A stretch of DNA of 64,000 nt, taken from NCBI RefSeq assembly GCF_030403745.1, contig NZ_JAQMWP010000014.1, positions 236,786-300,785 on the forward strand, given 5' to 3'. Of this stretch, positions 51,866-59,528 are shown one piece after another. Each line of letters opens with the position of its first letter. The stretch's first letter is position 1. Under the pieces are notes generated by a model. That model saw only the letters and a list, made by a program, of their open reading frames with translations. It was not told the DNA's origin and ran no database searches. The translations under genes and the position numbers were made by a program. This stretch comes from Streptomyces sp. S.PB5. GTDB taxonomy: Bacteria > Actinomycetota > Actinomycetes > Streptomycetales > Streptomycetaceae.

Positions 51866-52213
51866 CTAGCACCAGCGTGGCGCGGGCCCGACGTTGTCGA
51901 TGTACCGGGCCGCACCCCATGCCCAGGTGCCGTCCGTGAGGAGGTACCAGAGGGGGTTGCCCTTGACGGTCTCGCCGCCGGTCTTGCAGAAGATCGACAC
52001 GACCTCGCCCTTGTAGGCGGTCCGGATGATCTGCGACCCGCGGTTCGGCGCACTGCGCAGATTCAGCGTGCTGGCCGTGACCACGCCCTTGTACAGGCGG
52101 GGGTGCTCGTGGTGGTGGTGCCAGTCGTCGTTGGCGACGGCGGGGGTGGCGGCAGCGGCGGCGAGGAAGGCGCCGGCGACGACGGATATGGAGAGACGGG
52201 AACGCAGGGACAT
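51866..52213 (-). CDS. Small secreted SH3-like protein with His-rich N terminus
   Basis: 115 residues from ATG 52213. The signal peptide ends near VAN. The mature N terminus has DDWHHHHEHPR, a possible metal-binding cluster. An SH3b-like domain follows (ASTLNLRSAPNRGSQIIRTAYKGEVVSIFCKT, NPLWYLLTDGTWAWGAARYIDN), with two cysteines. It is probably a cell-wall or extracellular binding protein. Confidence 0.8.
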   Translation of the reverse strand: MSLRSRLSISVVAGAFLAAAAATPAVANDDWHHHHEHPRLYKGVVTASTLNLRSAPNRGSQIIRTAYKGEVVSIFCKTGGETVKGNPLWYLLTDGTWAWGAARYIDNVGPAPRWC

Positions 52214-52300
52214 GGGAGAGACCTCCACGAACGGGACGAGCTTGACTATTCGCCACATTAGGAGCGGGATCTGATGTGTGCGCGCCACGCTGGGCCATAG

Positions 52301-52338
52301 GAGAACAGGGGAGCGAGAGAACAGGGGAGCAGGAGAAC
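52301..52338. repeat. 16-bp tandem repeat next to a kinase stop codon
   Basis: GAGAACAGGGGAGC occurs at 52301-52314 and 52317-52330, and its first six bases again at 52333-52338, giving a 16-bp period. It directly abuts the TAG stop (52338-52340) of the histidine kinase gene on the minus strand. Confidence 0.85.
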
Positions 52339-53573
52339 TAGCTCAGCCTCAGCGTCGCGACCGCCCCACCGTCCGCGGCATTCGAAAACGTCAGCCGCGC
52401 CCCCAGCACTTCTGCCTGCCCCGACGCGATGGTCAGCCCCAACCCGTGCCCCTTGCTGCCCCCCTCCGTCCGAAACCGCTGCGGCCCGTGCTCGACCAGG
52501 TACTCCGGAAACCCGTCCCCGTGGTCCCGCACGGACACCACCGGCCCGTTCACCGTCACCACCACCGGCGCCCGCCCGTGCCGATGCGCATTGGCCACGA
52601 GATTCCCCAGCACCCGCTCCAGCCGCCGCCGATCGGTCTCCACGGACACATCCCGTACGACGACGACCTCCGTGCCGGTCCCGGACGCCCGCACCACCCG
52701 CTCGGCCAGCGCGGCGACCCGCTCGGTGTCCAGGTCGAGCTTCTCCCGCCCGGTGTCCAGCCGGGAGATCTCCAGCAGATCCTCGGTCAGCGTCCGCAGC
52801 GCCCCCACCCGGTCCCGCACCAGCTCGGTGGGCCGTCCCGGAGGCAGCAGCTCCGCCGCCGCGTGCAACCCGGTCAGGGGCGTCCGCAGCTCGTGCGCCA
52901 CATCCGCGGTGAACCTCTGCTCGCTCAGCAGCTTCCCCTGCAGGGACGCGGCCATCGAGTCCAGCGCGGCGGCCACCGCGGCCACCTCGTCCTGAGGCCG
53001 GGAGGCGTCCTTCGTACGGGGGTCGTCGACCCGCGCGTCCAGGTCGCCACCGCTGATCCGCCGGGCCACCCGCGCGGTCGCGTGCAGCCGTCGCGTGACC
53101 CGGGTCACCGCGAACGCCCCCACCAGCAGCGTCGCCCCGATCGCCAGCGCCGACGACCACACGATCGACCGGTCGAGCGCGGCGATGGTGTGGGCCTGCT
53201 GCCGATAGTCGACCCGGACCGCGAGGGCCCGGTCCCCGGAGGCCGGCCCGGCCGCCCACATCGTGGGACTCCCGTCCCGGTCGGCGACCATCGTGCCGCG
53301 CTCACCGTCGGCCGCCAGCTCCCGCAGGGACGCCGGCAGCCCCGGCGGATCGACGCCCGCGAACGGACCGAGGGTGTCCCCGGCCTCGTACGCCGAAGTC
53401 GCGTCCTCCAGCCGCTGGAGCGCGAGCTCGCGCGCCTGGCCGACGGTCTGGTTGGTCACCGAGACATGCACGAGGACACCGAGCAGCGCGGCGAGCGCGC
53501 AGCACATCACCGTGATGAACAGCGCGGCCTTGACGGCGAGGGGGCCGGCCCACCGGGGGAGCGCGACCCTCAT
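52338..53573 (-). CDS. Orphan sensor histidine kinase
   Basis: 411 residues from ATG 53573, overlapping the lipoprotein gene by four bases. Two membrane segments (about 12-36 and 145-165) flank an external domain of about 105 residues. A HAMP region (VTRRLHATARVARRISGGDLDAR) leads to the H-box VAHELRTPLTGLHAAAELL and the ATPase motifs LVANAHRHG, DHGDGFP and GHGLGLTIAS. No response regulator is encoded next to it. The layout recalls CseC with its lipoprotein CseA, but here the regulator is missing. Confidence 0.92.
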   Translation of the reverse strand: MRVALPRWAGPLAVKAALFITVMCCALAALLGVLVHVSVTNQTVGQARELALQRLEDATSAYEAGDTLGPFAGVDPPGLPASLRELAADGERGTMVADRDGSPTMWAAGPASGDRALAVRVDYRQQAHTIAALDRSIVWSSALAIGATLLVGAFAVTRVTRRLHATARVARRISGGDLDARVDDPRTKDASRPQDEVAAVAAALDSMAASLQGKLLSEQRFTADVAHELRTPLTGLHAAAELLPPGRPTELVRDRVGALRTLTEDLLEISRLDTGREKLDLDTERVAALAERVVRASGTGTEVVVVRDVSVETDRRRLERVLGNLVANAHRHGRAPVVVTVNGPVVSVRDHGDGFPEYLVEHGPQRFRTEGGSKGHGLGLTIASGQAEVLGARLTFSNAADGGAVATLRLS

Positions 53574-54313
53574 CGCGGGCCCGCCGAGCGGGACGTCGAC
53601 GGGGAGGCCGACCGGGAGGGAGAAGGCGAGGGAGAGGGCGAGGGAGAGGCGCCGGTCCCGATGTGCAGCATCTCGTCATGGGTGAGCAGCATGACGTGCT
53701 GCTGCGGATCCCAGGTCCACTGGAACCGGTACTCGTAGTCCTCCAGGTCCGACGGCGCATGGATGATCACGGACCGCCCGGCCAGCTCGACCGCGCTCAC
53801 GGCGTCCTCGTTGGCCATGACCTGGATCAGCCGCCCGTCCTGGAAGGTGTACACGCGTACGGCCGTCTGGTCGCCCGGCAGCAGCCGGAAGCCCAGCGTG
53901 AGGTCGTCGCGGCCGTCGCCGGTGAGATCGCGGTAGTACGCCTTGAGCAGCGGGCACCGGCGGTCGGCGGGCTTCTTCCCGCAGTACCGCATCAGCCGGG
54001 CGGTCTCGCGGTACTGCGCCCTGGGGCTCGCGTACTCCTCCGGATGCCGGGCGATCTCCGCCTTCACCAGGGCCACCGGATCCACCTTGCGGACGTCGTC
54101 GCCCGGCGCGGTGATGCCCTTCACGACCTCGGACTCGCCGTCGTCGTAGTTCCAGGCGGGACTGGTCGCGGGGGTCAGTTCCGGCCACAGCCGGGCCGGG
54201 CTGGTCGCGGTCGGCGTCGGCCCCGCGCCCTGCAGCCCGCCCGCGTCACCGCAGCCCGTGGCGGCCGCCAGGACCAGGACTGCGGCGACGGTGGTACGGA
54301 CGGGGCGTGGCAC
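53570..54313 (-). CDS. Lipoprotein co-transcribed with the orphan kinase
   Basis: 247 residues from GTG 54313, after TCTGGAG. The signal peptide VRTTVAAVLVLAAATGC ends in a lipobox-like ATGC with alanine at -3, a weaker match than usual. YYRDLTGDGRDDLTLGF is a DxDGxxD-type calcium-loop motif as in FG-GAP/CseA-like proteins. The C-terminal 25 residues are Ser/Pro-repetitive (SPSPSPSPSRSASPSTS). It probably modulates the kinase from outside the membrane. Confidence 0.85.
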   Translation of the reverse strand: MPRPVRTTVAAVLVLAAATGCGDAGGLQGAGPTPTATSPARLWPELTPATSPAWNYDDGESEVVKGITAPGDDVRKVDPVALVKAEIARHPEEYASPRAQYRETARLMRYCGKKPADRRCPLLKAYYRDLTGDGRDDLTLGFRLLPGDQTAVRVYTFQDGRLIQVMANEDAVSAVELAGRSVIIHAPSDLEDYEYRFQWTWDPQQHVMLLTHDEMLHIGTGASPSPSPSPSPSRSASPSTSRSAGPR

Positions 54314-54451
54314 TGTGCTCCAGAGGCGGACGGGTCGGACGACGGGTCGGGCGGTGCCGACGGTGCCGGACGGAGCCGGACGGGATGATGACCGGCCCGT
54401 ACACCTTATTCGTACGGAAGTCCTTTTTGCGTATGCGGTCACCGGGTGGGC

Positions 54452-54958
54452 CTACTCGGTCAGCTCCTCCAGCAGCCGCGCGGTCGGCAGCCCCGCCCGC
54501 AGATAGTCGACGAACAGCTCGTTGTGCAGCGCCCACGGCGAGCGGCGGGCCCGGATCGTCCGGATCGCCTCCTCCGCGGAGCGCCCGCTCCGGATCAGTG
54601 CGTGCGCGATCACCAGTCCCGAGCGGTTGTAGCCGTGGTAACAGCGGACGAGGACCTTGCGGCCCTCGTCGAGAGCTTCGCTCGCGGCCTGCGCGAGACG
54701 TATCACGCCCGCGAGCTGGGTTCCGTCCAGTGGCCCGTCAGGAATCGGCCAGATGTGATGCTCCACCCCGGGGTCGGGCCCGTGCCCCGGCAGCCTCAAC
54801 AGGGTCTGGACGAGATCGAACTCGTCCCGTACGACGGCGAACTCCCGTTGCCCGGAGCTCCCCCTGAACTCATGCCCGCCCATCCACAATCCGGGCACGA
54901 TCTCATTCCACGGACTGTCCGGGGCCGGCACGTCGGGCTGCTTCCTGCGGGTACGCAA
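54452..54958 (-). CDS. Dual-specificity/tyrosine phosphatase-like protein
   Basis: 168 residues from TTG 54958, chosen because GGGGAGG ends five bases upstream; the open frame reaches 54985. The active-site loop is VRCYHGYNRSGLVIAHAL, the C-x5-R signature, though the usual preceding His of HCxxGxxR is an Arg. DEFDLVQTLLRLPG and NELFVDYLRAG complete the fold. The natural substrate is unknown. It lies between the lipoprotein gene and the divergent NERD gene. Confidence 0.85.
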   Translation of the reverse strand: MRTRRKQPDVPAPDSPWNEIVPGLWMGGHEFRGSSGQREFAVVRDEFDLVQTLLRLPGHGPDPGVEHHIWPIPDGPLDGTQLAGVIRLAQAASEALDEGRKVLVRCYHGYNRSGLVIAHALIRSGRSAEEAIRTIRARRSPWALHNELFVDYLRAGLPTARLLEELTE

Positions 54959-55058
54959 TAACGCCTCCCCAACTCCCCCACCCAACTACCCCCAAAGGTA
55001 ACCGCCTTCTTGCCCGCGGAGCACCCCGCCTGTTCCCATGGTCAAGGGGTGATGGTGC

Positions 55059-55862
55059 ATGAACTCACTGCGCGTCATACCGACCTGGCGGCACGGCCAG
55101 GAGCGGCTCTACGTATGCCTGACGGACGGACGGAACGTCGCCTGGTACGACCGTGAGGCGGCCCGCGTCAACCTGCTCAGCGAGGACCGCAGGGACGACG
55201 TCCTCGAAGTCCTCGGTCCCTTCCTGACCGGCCCGGTGGCGGTCGGACCGCCCCCGGTGCCGACCCCGGCGGAACTCGCCCGCCTCACCCTCCATCCCGA
55301 CGACGACCTGGCGCCCAACCGCCCCGGCGAGGCCCTCCAGGTCGCCCTCGACCGCGACCCGGGACCATCGCACCGCCTCCGCCCCGACCCCCGCCGCAAG
55401 GCCCTGCTGGCCGAGCAGGCGGTCGGCGAGGCCCTGGACCGCCTGGACGGCGCCGGCTGGCACGCCCTGCACTCCGTCCCGCTGCCCGGCGGCGACCGCG
55501 TCCACCACCTCGCGATCGGCCCCGGCGGCCTCTTCGCCATCCACACCCTCTACGCCCGCAAGCAGCGGGTGACGGTCGCCGACCCCATGGTCACCCTGGG
55601 GCGCCGCGATCCCCACCCGCTGCTCCGCCGCGTCCGCGCCGACGCCGACCGCGCCTCCTACGCCCTGACCGCCGAGGTCCACCCGGTCCTCGCCGTCGTC
55701 GGCCCGACGGACGTCCGGATCACCGCCCCCCTGAGGGAGGTCCGGATCATCGAGGACACGGAGGTGGAGGGCCTGGCCCGGCTCGGCGGCATGCTCAAAC
55801 CGGCGGACGTGGAGGCGCTGCACGCGATGGCACGCGACCGGCACACCTGGACGCGGGTCTAG
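55059..55862 (+). CDS. NERD-domain (nuclease-related) protein
   Basis: 267 residues from ATG 55059. The N-terminal part (about 1-105) is unassigned. A NERD-type core is seen at about 115-225: LLAEQAVGEALDRLDGAGWHALHSVPLPGGDRVHHLAIGPGGLFAIHTLYARKQRV. The catalytic acidic/Lys set of restriction-like nucleases is not obvious, so nuclease activity is doubtful. The stop is followed by a tandem-repeat region shared with the convergent haloperoxidase gene. Confidence 0.82.
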   Translation: MNSLRVIPTWRHGQERLYVCLTDGRNVAWYDREAARVNLLSEDRRDDVLEVLGPFLTGPVAVGPPPVPTPAELARLTLHPDDDLAPNRPGEALQVALDRDPGPSHRLRPDPRRKALLAEQAVGEALDRLDGAGWHALHSVPLPGGDRVHHLAIGPGGLFAIHTLYARKQRVTVADPMVTLGRRDPHPLLRRVRADADRASYALTAEVHPVLAVVGPTDVRITAPLREVRIIEDTEVEGLARLGGMLKPADVEALHAMARDRHTWTRV

Positions 55863-55887
55863 CTATCGCAAGGTCGTCACTTCAGGG

Positions 55888-56007
55888 CCCTCACCTCAGA
55901 GCCCTCACTTCAGCGCCCTCACCTCAGAGCCCTCACTCCAGCGCCCTCACCTCAGAGCCCTCACTCCAGCACCCTCACTTCAGCACTTCGGCGCCCTCAC
56001 TTCAGCG
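55888..56007. repeat. 14-bp tandem repeats following the haloperoxidase stop
   Basis: Seven contiguous 14-bp units (55888-55985) alternate between CCCTCACCTCAGAG and CCCTCACTTCAGCG-type forms, giving a 28-bp higher-order period. An 8-bp interruption and an eighth unit at 55994-56007 follow. On the minus strand that eighth unit, CGCTGAAGTGAGGG, contains the final Leu-Lys-stop of the haloperoxidase-like gene. Confidence 0.93.
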
Positions 56008-57283
56008 GCCGGAAGTAGTGGTCGAGCGCCCAGTTCCCGATGTCCCGCCCGACCCGGATGCCGACGAGGTCGGCGGTGCGGAAGTGGATCCCGCTCCAGA
56101 CCCGCGCGTCGATGACGTCCCGGTCGTACTCCGCCGAGTCCGTGTACGTCCGGGTGGTGCCCGTCACCGTCGACATCAGCCGCAGGTCGATGTCCCCGCC
56201 GGTCAGCCGGTCCAGTACGGCCATGACGGCACCGTCGTTGGCGCAGTGCCCGCCCATGTACTCCGGGTAGGGCGGGGTGTTGAGCAGCGGCAGCCAGTCC
56301 GCGTCGGCCTCGGTGGCGGGGTTGCCGTCGGTGCCGGCCTGCCGGACGGCGGTGACGGGGCGCCAGAAGGCGTAGCTGAACTTGGAGTTCCAGGTGGTGA
56401 TCGTCGCGTCGGCGGAGGCGGTGTTGGCGGCGGCGAAGTACCGGGCGGCGTCGACGATGTCGAGCCCGTGCCGCTCGATGTGGTCCCGGTACCCGGCCTG
56501 GAGCTGCTGCGGCAGCGGATGCGAGAAGAACCGCGCGGTCTCGGTCTGCCAGGCGGTCCGCGTGGCGCTGTCCCGCCGGCCGACCTCCTTCACCTCGGCG
56601 AAGTCCTTCGTGTACGTCTCCGAGGTCAGCGCGGGCGGCGGCTCCGGCATGAACCGGTCGGCCGGCTCGAAGAGCATCGGCCGCACCTTGCCGAGCCACG
56701 GGATCGCGGCCGGCCGGAAGTCGGGCGGCGCGGGCTGCCAGACCCCGGGCCCCGGCGCCGGATCGAACGTCACCTTGCTGTCACGCCCGTCGTCCTCCCG
56801 CAGCTCGATGAGCCGCTCGGCCGCCCGTTCCCCGAACCGGACGCCCTGCTTCTCGGCGGTCCCGTCCGGGATCTTCGCGAGCGAGTCGGCGTACGCGGTG
56901 TCGAGGCGCGTCTTCGACGCCGGGAAGTAGGTGAGCAGCACCCGGTGGGCGGCGGCAGCGGCCGCGGCCTCGGACGAGGCGTGCCGGGGACCTCGTACGT
57001 CCCACTTGTACTCGGCGTACCGCCCCTCGATCCCCACGACGGCGTTGTAGACGGCCGCCGACACGAACCCGTACCAGAGGAAGGGCTCACCGGCGGGCCG
57101 CTGGGCGTCCTCGGCGATGACCTTGACGGCGGTCAGGTTCCAGTCGGTGATCACCTCGGCGTTCGGCGTCAGCCCCGGGGCGGCGGCGGAGGAGGAGGCC
57201 CACGGAACGGCGGCGAGGGAGAGGGCGGTGAGGCCGGTGAGGAGGGCGCGGCGGAGGGTGCGGGAAGGTGGTCGTGCTCGCAT
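55997..57283 (-). CDS. Secreted vanadium-haloperoxidase-like PAP2 superfamily protein
   Basis: 428 residues from ATG 57283. A signal peptide runs to about residue 34. The vanadate-binding pattern can be followed: K-x6-RP in KFSYAFWRP, PEYMGGHCAND (PxGH-like) and R-x5-H in RVWSGIHFRTAD, where the final aspartate is one position further away than in the textbook motif. Such proteins are either haloperoxidases or phosphatases of the PAP2 fold. The activity cannot be decided from sequence. The stop codon lies in a 14-bp tandem array. Confidence 0.88.
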   Translation of the reverse strand: MRARPPSRTLRRALLTGLTALSLAAVPWASSSAAAPGLTPNAEVITDWNLTAVKVIAEDAQRPAGEPFLWYGFVSAAVYNAVVGIEGRYAEYKWDVRGPRHASSEAAAAAAAHRVLLTYFPASKTRLDTAYADSLAKIPDGTAEKQGVRFGERAAERLIELREDDGRDSKVTFDPAPGPGVWQPAPPDFRPAAIPWLGKVRPMLFEPADRFMPEPPPALTSETYTKDFAEVKEVGRRDSATRTAWQTETARFFSHPLPQQLQAGYRDHIERHGLDIVDAARYFAAANTASADATITTWNSKFSYAFWRPVTAVRQAGTDGNPATEADADWLPLLNTPPYPEYMGGHCANDGAVMAVLDRLTGGDIDLRLMSTVTGTTRTYTDSAEYDRDVIDARVWSGIHFRTADLVGIRVGRDIGNWALDHYFRPLK

Positions 57284-57377
57284 GCGGCTCTTTGCTCCTT
57301 GCTCCGTGCTCTGTGCACAGGTGATGAGAGATCCCCCTGTTGATCATGATCTGTGCCCGTTCGGGCGGGGGCCGAAG

Positions 57378-58259
57378 CTAGGGCAGTTGAGCGGCGTCCG
57401 TGGTTTCGAAGAGGGGGGCGAGGAGGTCGCCGTAGTCCTGGAGCCGGGGTGCGATGTCCGGCGCGAGGAAGGTGAGTTGACGGGGGGACCGGCACTCCTC
57501 GACCTCCTCCCAGGTGACGGGGGCGGAGACGGTGGGCTGGGGGCGGGCCCGCAGGGTGTAGGGCGTGGCGGTCGTCTTGCGGGCGGCGTTCTGGCTCCAG
57601 TCGACGAAGACCTTCCCGGGCCGCAGGCTCTTGGTCATCCGGTGCACGGCGAGCCGGGGGAGGGCCCGCTCGGCGGCGACGGCGAGCTCCTTGGCGTACT
57701 CGCTCACCTGTTCGGAGGCGGTGGGGTGCACGGCGGCCAGCAGATGCAGCCCCTTGGACCCGGAGGTCTTGGCGTACGCCTCGATCCCGTCCTCGGCGAG
57801 CCGCTCCCGCAGCCACAGTGCGACCTCGCAGCACTCGACGACCGAGGCGGGCGGGCCGGGGTCGAGATCGAAGACGAGCCGGTCGGCGGTGCCCGGCTCC
57901 TGGATCACCCACTGGTGCGTATGGAACTCGGTGACGAGGTTCGCCGCCCACATCAGGCTCGCCAGATCCTGCACCAGCACCATCCGCGCCGGCCCCTCCG
58001 ACCTGGGCACCTCGGCGGTGGTGACCCAGTCGGGCGTACCCGGCGGCACGTTCTTGGCGAAGAACACCTGTCCGTCGGGGCCGTCCGGATAGCGCAGGAA
58101 GGAGACCGGACGGTCCCGCAGATGGGGGAGCAGGGCGTCGGCGGTGGTCGCGTAGTAGTGCAGCAGCTCGCCCTTGGTGAACCCGGTCTCCGGATACAGC
58201 ACCTTGTCCAGATTGCTGAGCGCGAGCCGGTGCCCGTCCACCTCGGTGATCGGCGTCAT
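57378..58259 (-). CDS. ligD: LigD-type NHEJ polymerase domain protein
   Basis: 293 residues from ATG 58259. Archaeo-eukaryotic-primase-type polymerase: LDKVLYPETGFTKGELLHYY, the catalytic LVFDLDPGP (DxD) and SGSKGLHLLA are intact. The ligase and phosphoesterase domains of full-length LigD are absent, as is common in Streptomyces, where they are separate genes. It fills gaps and adds nucleotides at DNA breaks held by Ku, the divergent neighbour 92 bp away. Confidence 0.95.
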   Translation of the reverse strand: MTPITEVDGHRLALSNLDKVLYPETGFTKGELLHYYATTADALLPHLRDRPVSFLRYPDGPDGQVFFAKNVPPGTPDWVTTAEVPRSEGPARMVLVQDLASLMWAANLVTEFHTHQWVIQEPGTADRLVFDLDPGPPASVVECCEVALWLRERLAEDGIEAYAKTSGSKGLHLLAAVHPTASEQVSEYAKELAVAAERALPRLAVHRMTKSLRPGKVFVDWSQNAARKTTATPYTLRARPQPTVSAPVTWEEVEECRSPRQLTFLAPDIAPRLQDYGDLLAPLFETTDAAQLP

Positions 58260-58351
58260 ACGATGAGAATTACATGGAAATAGATAGATAGAGACTTATG
58301 CAGCGTTAGTGGCTTATTTAGCGTTTCGCAGCGTCAGGAAAGGTCCCGCCC
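58260..58351. promoter_or_regulatory. AT-rich divergent promoter region between ligD and ku
   Basis: This 92-bp gap is much richer in A and T than its surroundings, with a short ATAGATAGATAGA tract and ATTTAGCG near ku. Both NHEJ genes are transcribed away from it, so it should hold two promoters. I cannot assign -10/-35 elements with confidence. Confidence 0.6.
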
Positions 58352-59410
58352 GTGCGATCCATATGGAACGGCGCCATCTCGTTCGGCCTGGTCAGCATCC
58401 CGATCAAGCTGGTCAACGCCACCGAGAGCCACTCGATCTCCTTCCGTCAGATCCATCTGGAGGACGGCGGCCGCATCCGCTACCGCAAGGTCTGCGAGCT
58501 GGAGGAGAAGGAGGTCGGCTCGGCCGAGATCGGCAAGGGCTACGAGGACGCCGACGGCACGATCATCCCGATCACGGACGAGGACCTGGCCCACCTCCCG
58601 CTCCCCACGGCCAAGACGATCGAGATCGTCGCCTTCGTACCGGCCGACCGCATCGACCCCCTCCAGATGGACGCGGCGTACTACCTCGCGGCGGGCGGCG
58701 CCCCGGCGGCGAAGCCGTACACCCTGCTGCGGGAGGCCCTGAAACGCAGCAACAAGGTGGCCATCGCGAAGTTCGCCCTGCGCGGCAAGGAGCGCCTGGG
58801 CATGCTGCGGGTGGTCGAGGACGCCATCGCCATGCACGGCCTGCTGTGGCCGGACGAGGTCAGAGCCCCCCAGGGCGTGGCCCCCGACACCAAGGTCACG
58901 GTGAACGACAAGGAACTGGACCTCGCGGACGCCCTGATGGACACCCTGGGCGAGATCGACCTGGACGACCTCCACGACGAGTACCGCGAGGCCCTGGAGG
59001 AGGTCGTCGCGGCCAAGGCCGCCGGCGAGACCGTCCCCGAGTCCCCGGAACCCGCGAAGGGCGGCAAGGTCCTCGACCTCATGGCCGCCCTGGAGAAGAG
59101 CGTCCGGGAGGCGAAGGAGTCGCGCGGGGAGGAGACGCCGGAGGAACCGGCAGCGGTACGCCGCCTGCCCCAGCGCAAGTCCGCCCGGGCCACGCCGAAA
59201 CAGGCGTCGGGGAAGAAGTCGACGGCGACCGCGAAGAAGACGACCGCCGCGAAGAAGACGACGGCATCGGCGAAGAAGTCGACGGCGACGAAGAAGACGG
59301 CATCGAAAACGGCATCGGCATCGACGGCGGCGGCGAAGAAGTCGACAGCCAAGAAGACGGCGGCGAAGGCGACGGCGAAGAAGACGGCAACGCGAAAGCG
59401 CTCTGCTTGA
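58352..59410 (+). CDS. ku: Ku protein for non-homologous end joining
   Basis: 352 residues from GTG 58352. The Ku core (about 1-250) starts MRSIWNGAISFGLVSIPIKL and includes DLAHLPLPTAKTIEIVAFV and the bridge region KRSNKVAIAKFALRGKERLGMLRV. The C-terminal 100 residues are Lys/Ala/Thr-rich (KKSTATAKKTTAAKK), like a histone H1 tail, which should bind DNA non-specifically. It works as a homodimer that threads onto DNA ends and recruits LigD. It is divergent from ligD. Confidence 0.97.
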   Translation: MRSIWNGAISFGLVSIPIKLVNATESHSISFRQIHLEDGGRIRYRKVCELEEKEVGSAEIGKGYEDADGTIIPITDEDLAHLPLPTAKTIEIVAFVPADRIDPLQMDAAYYLAAGGAPAAKPYTLLREALKRSNKVAIAKFALRGKERLGMLRVVEDAIAMHGLLWPDEVRAPQGVAPDTKVTVNDKELDLADALMDTLGEIDLDDLHDEYREALEEVVAAKAAGETVPESPEPAKGGKVLDLMAALEKSVREAKESRGEETPEEPAAVRRLPQRKSARATPKQASGKKSTATAKKTTAAKKTTASAKKSTATKKTASKTASASTAAAKKSTAKKTAAKATAKKTATRKRSA

Positions 59411-59528
59411 CGGCCGTTCCGCAGTCCTTGATCTCTCCCGGTCTCCTGCGTCCACCGCAACGGCGCTCAGCCACGTGGCAGCAGACCGCGCCGGTGCCGG
59501 ACCCCGGTCCGGAAGCCCCGGCCCCGAA

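Noticed and set aside
54959..54985. Upstream start for the dual-specificity phosphatase, which would include a TTA (bldA) codon
   Set aside because: TTG 54958 has GGGGAGG at ideal distance, while TTG 54985 has no site; the TTA at 54959-54961 is then outside the gene.
55888..56007. CRISPR array
   Set aside because: The 14-bp units are contiguous with no unique spacers and no cas genes are present.
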